Shown here: positions 7,113 to 13,592 of the stretch, piece by piece | Layout: each line of letters starts with the position of its first letter | How positions within the stretch are numbered: position 1 is the first letter of the stretch | Assembly: GCA_036639135.1 (NCBI GenBank) | Contig: JAVWJE010000056.1 | Span: 1 to 13,592 of the forward strand | Length of the DNA: 13,592 nucleotides | Direction: 5' to 3' | Source: Carnobacterium_A sp036639135 | GTDB taxonomy: Bacteria; Bacillota; Bacilli; Lactobacillales; Carnobacteriaceae | Program-made: the position numbers and the translations under genes | The notes under the pieces: model-generated | Databases searched by the model: none | Seen by the model: the letters and a program-made list of their open reading frames with translations, nothing else | What the model was told of the DNA's origin: nothing

Positions 7113-9821
7113 TTAAACTCTAGTAAAACCAGCCAATGTTTCTTCATCTAAGCCAACCAAACTACCTAAATCTGCTCCAATAGACATGCCTATTGTCCAT
7201 TGATATGAATTTGAGATTTGACCATAATAGAGATAAACACCATGTTCTCCCATAGCCATACTTGCACGATAAACCCCTGCTGAATCATAGCTTTCGCCAT
7301 CATCACTGTAGGTCAGAATGAACGTCTCTTCAGTAAAGTTGATACCGTCAGTAGATGTGCTATATCTGATTACTCCTCGTACACCTACGTTTGTATCATT
7401 ATCATTATTCAACAAATAATACGTATCATTAAACTTCTGGACATTTGGATGCCATGTATGAATATTCTGTCCAGCAGCATTGACTTTAATAAATTCATTC
7501 CAGTTCTTACCATCTAAACTTTCGGTATAGTGAACTTCCCAATCACGATTAAACCACATCTTGTATTTTCCATCTTCATAGATAACTGAAGGAGAAATAA
7601 GCTGTAAAAAGTTATCGGATGTAGCTGAAACCATTGCTTCAGGCATGGTCCAATTTATTGCATCCGTTGTCTTGATACGGAATAACGTTTCTGTGTACGT
7701 GCCATTTTGAACTTGTCGATACCAAAGCTCCAATTCATTTGTTGTACTATTATAAACCATATGTGTATCTGAATTATAAGCATTCTCAATTTCAATTGGT
7801 ACTAAAGGATTTGAGATATTTTCAGGAACTACCCAATTGATTCCATCATGACTAGCCACAACACTTGGATTTTCTTTCTGATCATCTCCATATGGATACG
7901 GTGTGAATCCCATCCAGTATTTATATCCATTCCAATTATTTTCAAATTGAATAACTGAAGGATGAGTCGCTTGGTTTGTACGCCCTGGCCAATCTGTCTT
8001 GTCATCATATTCGGTTGGAAGAGGCAAGTATATTTGAGAATTTGGACCATTTTCAACTAGCACTCCTACGATAAATTTTTTGGATGCTACTTGACCTGAA
8101 TCGACTTCAACCAAAATAGTAACTTTCCCATTTCTGATCGTCGTAATTACTCCTGTAGCAGAATCAACTGTTGCGATATCTGGGTTTTGAGACCACCAAT
8201 ATTCCCATTTTGGTTTTACTGCATTTCCTGGATTGTAAATAATATCTAAACGACCTATTGTTTCACCAACTTCTAAGTCAGTTCTAGAAGAATCAATACT
8301 AATCGATTCTAATGGATCTTCTGTTGGAGTTGATGAATCATCACTCACAGTTAACATTGCTCCAGCTTCTTGACCGGTATCAACTTCTACCATAATCATG
8401 GTCGTACCGGGTCTAAGGACTGTAATAACGCCAGTACTCGCATCTACTGTAGCAACGTTTGTATTTGTTGACCACCAGTATTCCCATTTCGGTTTTATTG
8501 CATTTCCTGGATTATAAACAACATCTAAACGACCTATCGTTTCACCAACTGTCGCATTTGTTTTTGGTGGGGTTACACTGATAGATTCTAATGGATCTTC
8601 TGTTGGAGTTGATGAATCATCACTCACAGTTAACATTGCTCCAGCTTCTTGACCGGTATCAANNNNNNNNNNNNNNNNNNNNNNNNNNNNNNNNNNNNNN
8701 NNNNNNNNNNNNNNNNNNNNNNNNNNNNNNNNNNNNNNNNNNNNNNNNNNNNNNNNNNNNNNCCATTTCGGTTTTATTGCATTTCCTGGATTATAAACAA
8801 CATCTAAACGACCTATTGTTTCACCAACTGTCGTATTTGTTTTTGGTGGGGTTACACTGATAGATTCTAGTGGGTCTTCTGTTGGGGTTGATGAATCATC
8901 ACTCACAGTTAACATTGCTCCAGCTTCTTGACCGGTATCAACTTCTACCATAATCATGGTCGTACCGGGTCTAAGGACTGTAATAACGCCAGTACTCGCA
9001 TCTACTGTAGCAACGTTTGTATTTGTTGACCACCAGTATTCCCATTTCGGTTTTATTGCATTTCCTGGATTATAAACAACATCTAAACGACCTATTATTT
9101 CACCAACAGTTGCATCCTTTGCTGGCGGCGTTATATTGATAGAATCTAATATAATTGTTTCAGCTTTATCTACTATTGTTTCTTGTATATCTTTTTCTGG
9201 TGTTTGTGGTGTTTGAGGTGTTTGTGGTGTTTCTGGTGTTTCTGGTGTTTCTGGTGTTTCTGGTGTTTCTGGTGTTTCTGGTACTTCTTCTATTGAACCT
9301 TCTATATTCGGATTGTTTTGTGAAGTTTCTTGAGGTTCTTCCTGGGGATTGTCTAACTCTGTATTATTTTGTGGTGTTTGTGGTACTTCTTCTGTTAAAC
9401 TTTCTATATTCGGATTGTTTTGTGGAATTTCTTGAGGTTCTTCCTGGGGGTTGTCTAACTCTGAGTTATTTTCTGGTGTTTCTGGTGTTTCTTGGGATTC
9501 TTCTTGTGTATCATCTAAGTCTACGTTTTTTTGCAAATCTTCTTGTAGTTCTTCTTGTAGGGCATTTAAATCTAAGTTTTCTTGTGGGGCTTTTCGAGGT
9601 TCGTTTATTCCTGAATTATTTCGCGGTAATTTTAAATTAGAATTACTTTGTATCAACTCTATAGTAGTTTGTTCTTCCTCAACTAGAAGCTGACCATTAT
9701 TTGTTCCTTCTGCTAAGACTTCTTTTGGCTTTTCTGTTTCTTCAGCTGATACTTCAGACACATCTATACTGACTAGCATAATACCAACCAGTGGAAAAAT
9801 CCAAATCGTTCGTTTTATCAT
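7113..9821 (-). CDS. Secreted multidomain protein: signal peptide, Pro/Glu/Thr stalk, four Ig-like (BIG2) repeats, glycosidase-like beta-propeller
   Basis: About 902 residues as assembled. A signal peptide (residues 1-26: KR, hydrophobic core, then VSA before EE) precedes a Gln/Glu/Pro/Asn-rich low-complexity region (about 30-215), including nine TPE/TPQ units. Four repeats of about 93 residues begin at 227, 320, 413 and 506. Each has VGE-IGRLDV, EYWWS and VATVDASTGVIT patterns of group-2 bacterial Ig domains. The C-terminal domain (about 597-902) carries repeated xPSV motifs (THPSVIQF, NPSVVAS, SPSVIYE, HPNVQKF) and four Asp-box-like SxDGxxW turns, suggesting a five-bladed propeller as in GH32/43-type glycosidases. 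Blade one has His-Pro where GH43 enzymes have a catalytic Asp, so activity is uncertain. No LPXTG motif or other wall anchor ends the protein. ATG 9821 has AGTAGG 7 bases upstream and places the signal peptide correctly; GTG 9872 is a less likely start. A 100-N gap lies in repeat two. Confidence 0.85.
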   Translation of the reverse strand: MIKRTIWIFPLVGIMLVSIDVSEVSAEETEKPKEVLAEGTNNGQLLVEEEQTTIELIQSNSNLKLPRNNSGINEPRKAPQENLDLNALQEELQEDLQKNVDLDDTQEESQETPETPENNSELDNPQEEPQEIPQNNPNIESLTEEVPQTPQNNTELDNPQEEPQETSQNNPNIEGSIEEVPETPETPETPETPETPETPQTPQTPQTPEKDIQETIVDKAETIILDSINITPPAKDATVGEIIGRLDVVYNPGNAIKPKWEYWWSTNTNVATVDASTGVITVLRPGTTMIMVEVDTGQEAGAMLTVSDDSSTPTEDPLESISVTPPKTNTTVGETIGRLDVVYNPGNAIKPKWXXXXXXXXXXXXXXXXXXXXXXXXXXXXXXXXXXDTGQEAGAMLTVSDDSSTPTEDPLESISVTPPKTNATVGETIGRLDVVYNPGNAIKPKWEYWWSTNTNVATVDASTGVITVLRPGTTMIMVEVDTGQEAGAMLTVSDDSSTPTEDPLESISIDSSRTDLEVGETIGRLDIIYNPGNAVKPKWEYWWSQNPDIATVDSATGVITTIRNGKVTILVEVDSGQVASKKFIVGVLVENGPNSQIYLPLPTEYDDKTDWPGRTNQATHPSVIQFENNWNGYKYWMGFTPYPYGDDQKENPSVVASHDGINWVVPENISNPLVPIEIENAYNSDTHMVYNSTTNELELWYRQVQNGTYTETLFRIKTTDAINWTMPEAMVSATSDNFLQLISPSVIYEDGKYKMWFNRDWEVHYTESLDGKNWNEFIKVNAAGQNIHTWHPNVQKFNDTYYLLNNDNDTNVGVRGVIRYSTSTDGINFTEETFILTYSDDGESYDSAGVYRASMAMGEHGVYLYYGQISNSYQWTIGMSIGADLGSLVGLDEETLAGFTRV
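8220..9143 (-). repeat. Tandem Ig-domain repeats, 279-bp period
   Basis: Equivalent bases recur at 8484, 8763 and 9042, exactly 279 bp (93 codons) apart. The first three copies in protein order are almost identical at DNA level over most of their length, pointing to recent duplication or gene conversion. The fourth (about 8030-8306) has diverged. Such arrays vary in copy number and are prone to misassembly. Confidence 0.9.
8663..8762. other. Assembly gap (100 N) inside the Ig repeats
   Basis: One hundred undetermined bases within the second Ig repeat. The matching stretch in the neighbouring copies is also exactly 100 bases long, so the gap keeps frame and repeat phase. The true copy number is still unproven. 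Confidence 0.95.
9198..9278 (-). repeat. 9-bp tandem repeat encoding Thr-Pro-Glu/Gln
   Basis: Nine consecutive units of TGGTGTTTC or TGGTGTTTG (one starts with A) on the plus strand, read on the minus strand as TPE or TPQ. The unit is a multiple of three, so slippage would change stalk length without breaking the frame. Confidence 0.9.
9280..9483 (-). repeat. Two imperfect 102-bp repeats in the stalk region
   Basis: GGTACTTCTTCT starts at 9280 and recurs at 9382. Each copy encodes a 34-residue unit with NNPNIE, EEVPQTP or EEVPETP, ELDNPQEEPQE. More degenerate relatives continue to about 9560. Confidence 0.8.
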
Positions 9822-9852
9822 ACTATTGCCTACTTTCTTATTCGCATAAAAT

Positions 9853-9858
9853 ATTATA
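9853..9858 (-). promoter_or_regulatory. -10 element upstream of the Ig-repeat propeller gene
   Basis: Perfect TATAAT on the minus strand, 31 bases before the ATG at 9821. The expected -35 position (AAAAGA) is poor, so this promoter may need an activator or may be secondary to read-through from the upstream paralogue. Confidence 0.4.
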
Positions 9859-9922
9859 CCCTGAAATTTCACTAATCTTTTGGTGAACCTCCTAACCTCA
9901 GCCCTCCTTCACTAATAAAATT

Positions 9923-11200
9923 TTAATTGACATTTTCATTCGCTTCTTTTTGAAGTAGATATAAACTTGCTTCATCTATTCCTACTAAGTTATTTAGATC
10001 TGGACCAATAGAAAGGCCAATTGTCCACTGATAAGCGCTAGAAACCTGCCCATAATACAAATACAATCCTTGATTTCCGATAGCCATACTTGCTCTATAA
10101 ACTCCTGTTGAATCATAGCTCAAACCATTTTCAGTAGAACCCAAAATTAATTGTTCTTTAGTAAAATAGATGCCATCACTAGACGTACTATAATATATTT
10201 TCCCACCAGCTCCTGTATTTGTATTGTTATCATTATTTAACAAGTAATAAATGTCCCCTATTTTACAGACATGTGGGTGCCATGAATGAATAGGATCATT
10301 TTCAGCATAAACCGGAATCGAATCACTCCACTTTTTCCCATCAAAACTTTCTAAGTAATAGATATACCAATCCCGCATAATCCACATTTTATATTTATGT
10401 TCTTCATAAATAATAGAGGGAGAAATATATTGCATTAAGTTTTTTGAATCATCTATTAGCTTTTCAGAAGTCGTCCACTGGATTGTATCTTTTGATCTCA
10501 CACGGTACAGAATTTCATTTTTTTGTCTATTACTCACATAGCGATACCACAATTCTAACTCATTCGTATCTTCGTTATACAATAAATGACTATCAGAAAG
10601 ATACGTATCAAAAAAATACCCCGGTATAATCATAGTAGATACAATAGGATTAGTAACTTTAGGTGGGACAACCCAGTTGATACCATCATGACTAGCTGCT
10701 AAACTTGGATTTTCTTTTTTGTCATTTCCATAAGGATAAGGAGTATAGGTCATCCAATATCTATAACCATTCCATTTTTCCTCAAATTGAATAACAGACG
10801 GATGTGTGGCTTGATTCATTCTACCACTCCAATTCGTACCATCATCATAAGGTGTAGGAATCGTTAAAAATATCTTTGAATTGCTTTCGGGAAAATTATC
10901 GTTGAGTTTGATGCTTTTTGAAAGAGGAGAGTTCGATGTCTTTTTAAAAAGTTTTGATAAACTTGTTATAAGTAAAGCGGAAAAACTTACAATATAAGAT
11001 ATGGATTGTTTTTTTATTTCTAATGAGGAAAAACTATTAAGGTTTAAATATTGTGGATTATCGTTAGAAATAACAATCGATCTAACAGGGGTAAATAGAG
11101 AAAAAATAGTTTCTTTGTTTAAGTTATCGCTTATCGTTATTAATAAAACAGCTATTAAAAGAAAGTAGGAGAACAAATAAGCTGCTGAGTGTTTAATCAT
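9923..11200 (-). CDS. Membrane-associated glycosidase-like beta-propeller protein, paralogue of the Ig-repeat protein
   Basis: About 425 residues. The start is ATG 11200-11198, with AAGGGG 6 bases upstream and a promoter at 11262-11290; a TTG-initiated reading from 11290 begins at that promoter's -35 and is unlikely. Residues 5-24 form a hydrophobic helix (signal peptide or anchor) and a second hydrophobic stretch lies at about 68-86, followed by a Lys-rich segment. From about residue 115 the protein closely matches the propeller of the next gene: GRMNQATHPSVIQFEEKWNG, ENPSLAASHDGINWVVP, SDSHLLYNEDTNELELWYR, YISPSIIYE, HSWHPHVCKI, YRASMAIGNQGLYLYYGQ. The Ig repeats and stalk are absent. The Asp-box-like turns are conserved (HDGINW, FDGKKW, SDGIYF). 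Substrate and activity are unknown. No terminator separates it from the downstream paralogue 101 bases away, so co-transcription is possible. Confidence 0.82.
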   Translation of the reverse strand: MIKHSAAYLFSYFLLIAVLLITISDNLNKETIFSLFTPVRSIVISNDNPQYLNLNSFSSLEIKKQSISYIVSFSALLITSLSKLFKKTSNSPLSKSIKLNDNFPESNSKIFLTIPTPYDDGTNWSGRMNQATHPSVIQFEEKWNGYRYWMTYTPYPYGNDKKENPSLAASHDGINWVVPPKVTNPIVSTMIIPGYFFDTYLSDSHLLYNEDTNELELWYRYVSNRQKNEILYRVRSKDTIQWTTSEKLIDDSKNLMQYISPSIIYEEHKYKMWIMRDWYIYYLESFDGKKWSDSIPVYAENDPIHSWHPHVCKIGDIYYLLNNDNNTNTGAGGKIYYSTSSDGIYFTKEQLILGSTENGLSYDSTGVYRASMAIGNQGLYLYYGQVSSAYQWTIGLSIGPDLNNLVGIDEASLYLLQKEANENVN

Positions 11201-11261
11201 CTTCAACCCCTTTTTATATTGAATTAACAATAAATTAATGCTATCTTCTTCATTTATTATC

Positions 11262-11290
11262 ATTATGCCTGTTTTGTTAACTATTTTCAA
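11262..11290 (-). promoter_or_regulatory. Predicted promoter of the membrane-associated propeller gene
   Basis: TTGAAA (11290-11285), 17-base spacer, CATAAT (11267-11262) on the minus strand. Transcription would start near 11255, about 55 bases before the ATG at 11200. Confidence 0.6.
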
Positions 11291-11298
11291 CTAAACAG

Positions 11299-11357
11299 AA
11301 AAATAAAAACGAATAGAATGGGTATCTCTACATAATGAAGACACCATCATTTATTCG
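11299..11357 (-). terminator. Terminator of the cation efflux gene
   Basis: On the minus strand the arm 11357-11340 pairs imperfectly with 11326-11310 (CGAATA with TATTCG at the base) and is followed by TTTTTATTTTT (11309-11299). The stem begins inside the gene: its 5' arm contains the last codons and the TGA stop. Confidence 0.75.
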
Positions 11358-12234
11358 CTTCATTAATTCCAGCAGGTTCAACATGAACGTCAACATCTAT
11401 TATGCCATAGGAATTTCTTAGAATTCGCTCTACATTCTCTGTGATTTGATGACCTTGTAGTACGGTCAAAGTAGCATCAACTAAAATCGTCACATCTACA
11501 TAAACATTCGCACCGTATTTTCGCGCCTTAAGATCTTTAACCGAAAGAACATTTGGCAAACTTAAAATACTGTTTTTATATCTTTCCAAGTCTGCTGTAT
11601 TAAATCCATCAGAAAGAGAAAAAGCACTATCACGAAATATTTCTACACCTGTTTTAATAATAATAATAGATACGATAATAGCCATTGCACCATCCATCCA
11701 AACATAACCTAACATTGAACCGATGATAGCTATCGTTGTCCCCAAACTTGTTAGAGCGTCACTAAAATTATCCTTTGCAACAGCTTTCAGTCCATCACTG
11801 TTAATTTTTTTTGCAAGAGTCAAGTTATAAAAATAGACACCCATCATAATAATTGCACCTAAAAATCCAATCAGCCCAGTAACTTTTTCTGGTACAACAC
11901 TTCCACCATCAATAATACGGTTAAAACTAGAATAAAAAACCTGAAGTCCCACTAATAACATAACAAAAGACGTTACCAGACTCGCTATTGTTTCTGCTTT
12001 CCAATGACCATAAGGATGGTTATCGTCTGCTGGTCTGCGAGCTAATTTTAATCCAATCAAAACAGCTAGTGAAGAAAAAACATCTGTTAAGTTGTTTAAT
12101 CCATCTGCTCTTAAAGCCGCTGATTGGTAAGTAACTCCAATAAATATCTTAATTAAAGAGAGAAAAATATAGGCTACAATACTTACCATTGCTCCTTTTT
12201 CAGCTCTTTTCAACTCTTCATAACGATCTTGCAT
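11347..12234 (-). CDS. Cation diffusion facilitator family transporter, probably Mn(II) type (MneP/MntE-like)
   Basis: A 295-residue inner-membrane metal/proton antiporter of full CDF length: six transmembrane helices (about 16-34, 40-62, 82-100, 118-137, 160-178, 180-198) and a cytoplasmic ferredoxin-like domain (about 205-290). The transport site is visible as D44xxxN48 in helix 2 (RADGLNNLTD) and D155xxxD159 in helix 5 (KDNFSD). Zn transporters such as YiiP have DxxxD and HxxxD. The Asn and the absence of the helix-5 His favour manganese, as in MntE/MneP, over zinc. HPYGHWKAE (73-81) is the conserved cytoplasmic loop of the family. ATG 12234 has GAGGGG about 9 bases upstream. The leader contains a perfect AdcR-type palindrome, unusual for an exporter. 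The gene stands alone, divergent from proC. Confidence 0.88.
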   Translation of the reverse strand: MQDRYEELKRAEKGAMVSIVAYIFLSLIKIFIGVTYQSAALRADGLNNLTDVFSSLAVLIGLKLARRPADDNHPYGHWKAETIASLVTSFVMLLVGLQVFYSSFNRIIDGGSVVPEKVTGLIGFLGAIIMMGVYFYNLTLAKKINSDGLKAVAKDNFSDALTSLGTTIAIIGSMLGYVWMDGAMAIIVSIIIIKTGVEIFRDSAFSLSDGFNTADLERYKNSILSLPNVLSVKDLKARKYGANVYVDVTILVDATLTVLQGHQITENVERILRNSYGIIDVDVHVEPAGINEANK

Positions 12235-12250
12235 CCTAATTTACCCCTCT

Positions 12251-12262
12251 TTAACTAGTTAA
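12251..12262. promoter_or_regulatory. AdcR/ZitR-type zinc operator
   Basis: TTAACTAGTTAA is a perfect 12-bp palindrome and fits the TTAACYRGTTAA consensus of the zinc repressor AdcR/ZitR of streptococci and lactococci. It lies between the predicted transcription start (near 12272) and the ribosome binding site of the CDF gene. The regulator is not in the window. Confidence 0.6.
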
Positions 12263-12278
12263 GTAGTCATGTTCTTAT

Positions 12279-12306
12279 ATTATAATCATACACGACTTTT
12301 AAACAA
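12279..12306 (-). promoter_or_regulatory. Predicted promoter of the cation efflux gene
   Basis: TTGTTT (12306-12301), 16-base spacer, perfect TATAAT (12284-12279) on the minus strand, about 45 bases before the start codon. Confidence 0.55.
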
Positions 12307-12511
12307 TTTTATATTTTTATGTCTTGTATAGAGATAACTAAGAAAACTAATTGAATCATTATCTTCTTTGCATATTTAAATATCTAATTTTGAAACATGA
12401 ATTATATTCTAGCACTTTAATTTTTTTGGTACAAGATTTTTTGGATTTTGACTAAGCAGAATAGATAAAAAGGTCATAAAATAACGCACATAAACAACTA
12501 TCTCATTTTTA
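12307..12511. other. Intergenic stretch between the CDF gene and proC
   Basis: AT-rich and without a convincing reading frame, RNA gene or T-box-like leader. It separates two divergent promoters. Confidence 0.5.
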
Positions 12512-12520
12512 TGTTAAAAT
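12512..12520 (+). promoter_or_regulatory. proC: Possible extended -10 promoter of proC
   Basis: TGTTAAAAT combines a TG extension with TAAAAT, about 40 bases before the proC ATG. No -35 consensus is visible at 17 bases (AAACAA). Confidence 0.4.
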
Positions 12521-12560
12521 AATAGCAGTTTAGTATGTTCTAAAGAATGGAGTGTTACTT

Positions 12561-13373
12561 ATGAAAGTTGGATTTATTGGAATAGGAAATATGGCTAGTG
12601 CTATTATTAAAGGAATCATTGAAAAAAACTATATCAATAGTGAAGACATATATGTATCTAGCAGAACAAAAGATAAGCTAACTGTCTTCGCAGAGGAAAC
12701 TAAAACAACTATTTGTTCTTCAAACGAAGAGTTAATTGCTAATGTCGATGTTGTAGTCCTAGCTGTTAAACCTAATATACTTAAAGAAATACTACCTCAT
12801 TTAAGGTCAGCTATTGAAAAATATCATCCTTTATTAGTATCAATTGCTGCCGGAACACCACTTCAAAAATTAACCAATTTGATTGGAACAAATTCTGCTA
12901 ATCCAATCATTCGGGTTATGCCTAACCTAAATTCGGTTATAGGCGAAGGTATGGCTGCTGTTTGTGGAAATGACTTTTCTTCTCCAGATCAAATTAAGTA
13001 TATATTAGGTATGTTTAAATCTATCGGTGATGCTATTGAGCTAGAAGAAAAAGATTTCAGTACATTCATTGCTATCGCAGGTAGTTCTCCAGCATACACT
13101 TTTCTTTTTATTGATTCCTTAGCTCGCGGAGCTGTAAAGCATGGTATGTCCAAAGAATTAGCTACAAAAATTGCTGCTCAAGCTGTATTAGGAAGTGCAA
13201 AGTTAGTGCTAGAAAGCGATCAATCTCCATGGAACTTAATAGACCAAGTTTCGTCTCCTGGTGGTACAACCGTTGCAGGAATTGTTGCTTTAGAAGATGA
13301 AAAATTTATTTCGACCGTAATTAAAGGCGTCGATGCTACTATTGCAAAAGACAATGAACTAATGAACTATTAG
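12561..13373 (+). CDS. proC: Pyrroline-5-carboxylate reductase
   Basis: Catalyses the last step of proline synthesis, reducing 1-pyrroline-5-carboxylate with NAD(P)H in the cytoplasm. The 270-residue protein has the N-terminal Rossmann motif GFIGIGNMASAI (4-15), the VVVLAVKP strand-loop (about 68-75), RVMPN in the middle, and the C-terminal family signature around QVSSPGGTTVAG (229-240), part of the dimer and active site. The chosen start is ATG 12561 with GGAG (12549-12552) 8 bases upstream. A GTG at 12552 would add three residues but overlaps that site. The length is normal. No other proline genes are adjacent, so it is probably expressed alone. It converges with tadA, 18 bases apart, with no clear terminator between them. 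Confidence 0.96.
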   Translation: MKVGFIGIGNMASAIIKGIIEKNYINSEDIYVSSRTKDKLTVFAEETKTTICSSNEELIANVDVVVLAVKPNILKEILPHLRSAIEKYHPLLVSIAAGTPLQKLTNLIGTNSANPIIRVMPNLNSVIGEGMAAVCGNDFSSPDQIKYILGMFKSIGDAIELEEKDFSTFIAIAGSSPAYTFLFIDSLARGAVKHGMSKELATKIAAQAVLGSAKLVLESDQSPWNLIDQVSSPGGTTVAGIVALEDEKFISTVIKGVDATIAKDNELMNY

Positions 13374-13391
13374 TCTATCCCTTAGAGTCCT

Positions 13392-13592
13392 CTAGTCTTG
13401 TTGTGTTTCACTTAACCTTTTTCGTTTTGCCTTTTCATCTTTTTTGTGTTTACGTAATTCTCCAAAAAAGGTTGTTAAAAGCGCGCTACACTCAGACTCG
13501 AGAATACCTTTTTCTATTTCTACTTGATGGTTAAAACGATTGTCTGTTAGTAAATTCATTAAGGTACCCGCTGTACCACCTTTAGGATCGAC
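13392..13592 (-). CDS. tadA: tRNA-specific adenosine deaminase, C-terminal fragment
   Basis: The last 66 residues and TAG stop of a gene that enters from the right edge. The text VDPKGGTAGTLMNLLTDNRF, then NHQVEIEKGILESECSALLTTFF (in two adjoining parts), is the characteristic TadA C-terminus. TadA deaminates the wobble adenosine of tRNA-Arg(ACG) to inosine. The zinc-binding HAE and PCxxC motifs lie upstream, outside the window. The end is a Lys/Arg-rich tail (KHKKDEKAKRKR). In B. subtilis tadA lies directly before the SRP RNA and dnaX. Here the same genes keep strand and order but are separated by about 11 kb. Confidence 0.93.
   Translation of the reverse strand, partial: VDPKGGTAGTLMNLLTDNRFNHQVEIEKGILESECSALLTTFFGELRKHKKDEKAKRKRLSETQQD

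Noticed and set aside
8220..9143. Regular repeats as a possible CRISPR array
   Set aside because: The units are 279 bp with no short repeat-spacer alternation, and they encode Ig-like domains in one continuous frame.
9155..9693. Open plus-strand frames of 161 and 80 codons opposite the stalk region
   Set aside because: They are mirror images of the low-complexity repeat, give Phe/Leu/Val or Ser/Cys-rich text, and lack ribosome binding sites. The minus-strand protein explains the sequence.
9822..9872. GTG 9872 as start of the Ig-repeat protein
   Set aside because: The nearest AGGAGG is 15 bases away, a TATAAT lies within this stretch, and the extension would put 17 extra residues before a normal signal peptide.

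Overview
The window is AT-rich DNA of a low-GC Gram-positive bacterium. Strong AGGAGG-type ribosome binding sites, a Bacillus-type tadA / small SRP RNA / dnaX / ybaB gene order, a YtrA-type GntR operon, an AdcR-like zinc box and a PurR-like operator all point to Lactobacillales. Carnobacterium or a close relative is my best guess, but the sequence alone does not prove the genus.

Left end (1-2250, minus strand): the 5' end of ybaB/ebfC, the whole of dnaX (DNA polymerase III gamma/tau, TTG start), and the small SRP RNA with its own promoter and terminator. Plus strand 2400-5735: an operon of four genes. It encodes a YtrA-type GntR repressor, an ABC ATPase, a hydrophobic permease and a membrane-anchored extracytoplasmic protein of unknown function. 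Two promoters drive it, and each overlaps a copy of the same inverted repeat, which suggests autorepression. The fourth gene is cut by a 10-N assembly gap. A hairpin at 5710-5733 can terminate both this operon and the converging guaC (GMP reductase), which has a possible PurR operator downstream of its promoter.

Middle (7030-11300, minus strand): two neighbouring genes share a C-terminal beta-propeller domain of glycosidase-like type. One is a secreted protein with a Pro/Glu/Thr low-complexity stalk, four group-2 bacterial Ig-like repeats (279-bp DNA period, interrupted by a 100-N gap) and the propeller. The other has hydrophobic N-terminal segments and the propeller only. This is the most accessory-looking part of the window.

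Right end: a cation diffusion facilitator gene (minus) with a perfect AdcR-type palindrome in its leader, then proC (plus), then the 3' end of tadA (minus). In B. subtilis tadA, the SRP RNA gene and dnaX are adjacent. Here tadA and the SRP RNA gene keep the same strand and order but lie about 11 kb apart, so the eight intervening protein genes look inserted or rearranged into a conserved cluster. No integrase, transposase, tRNA or rRNA gene, or CRISPR array was seen.
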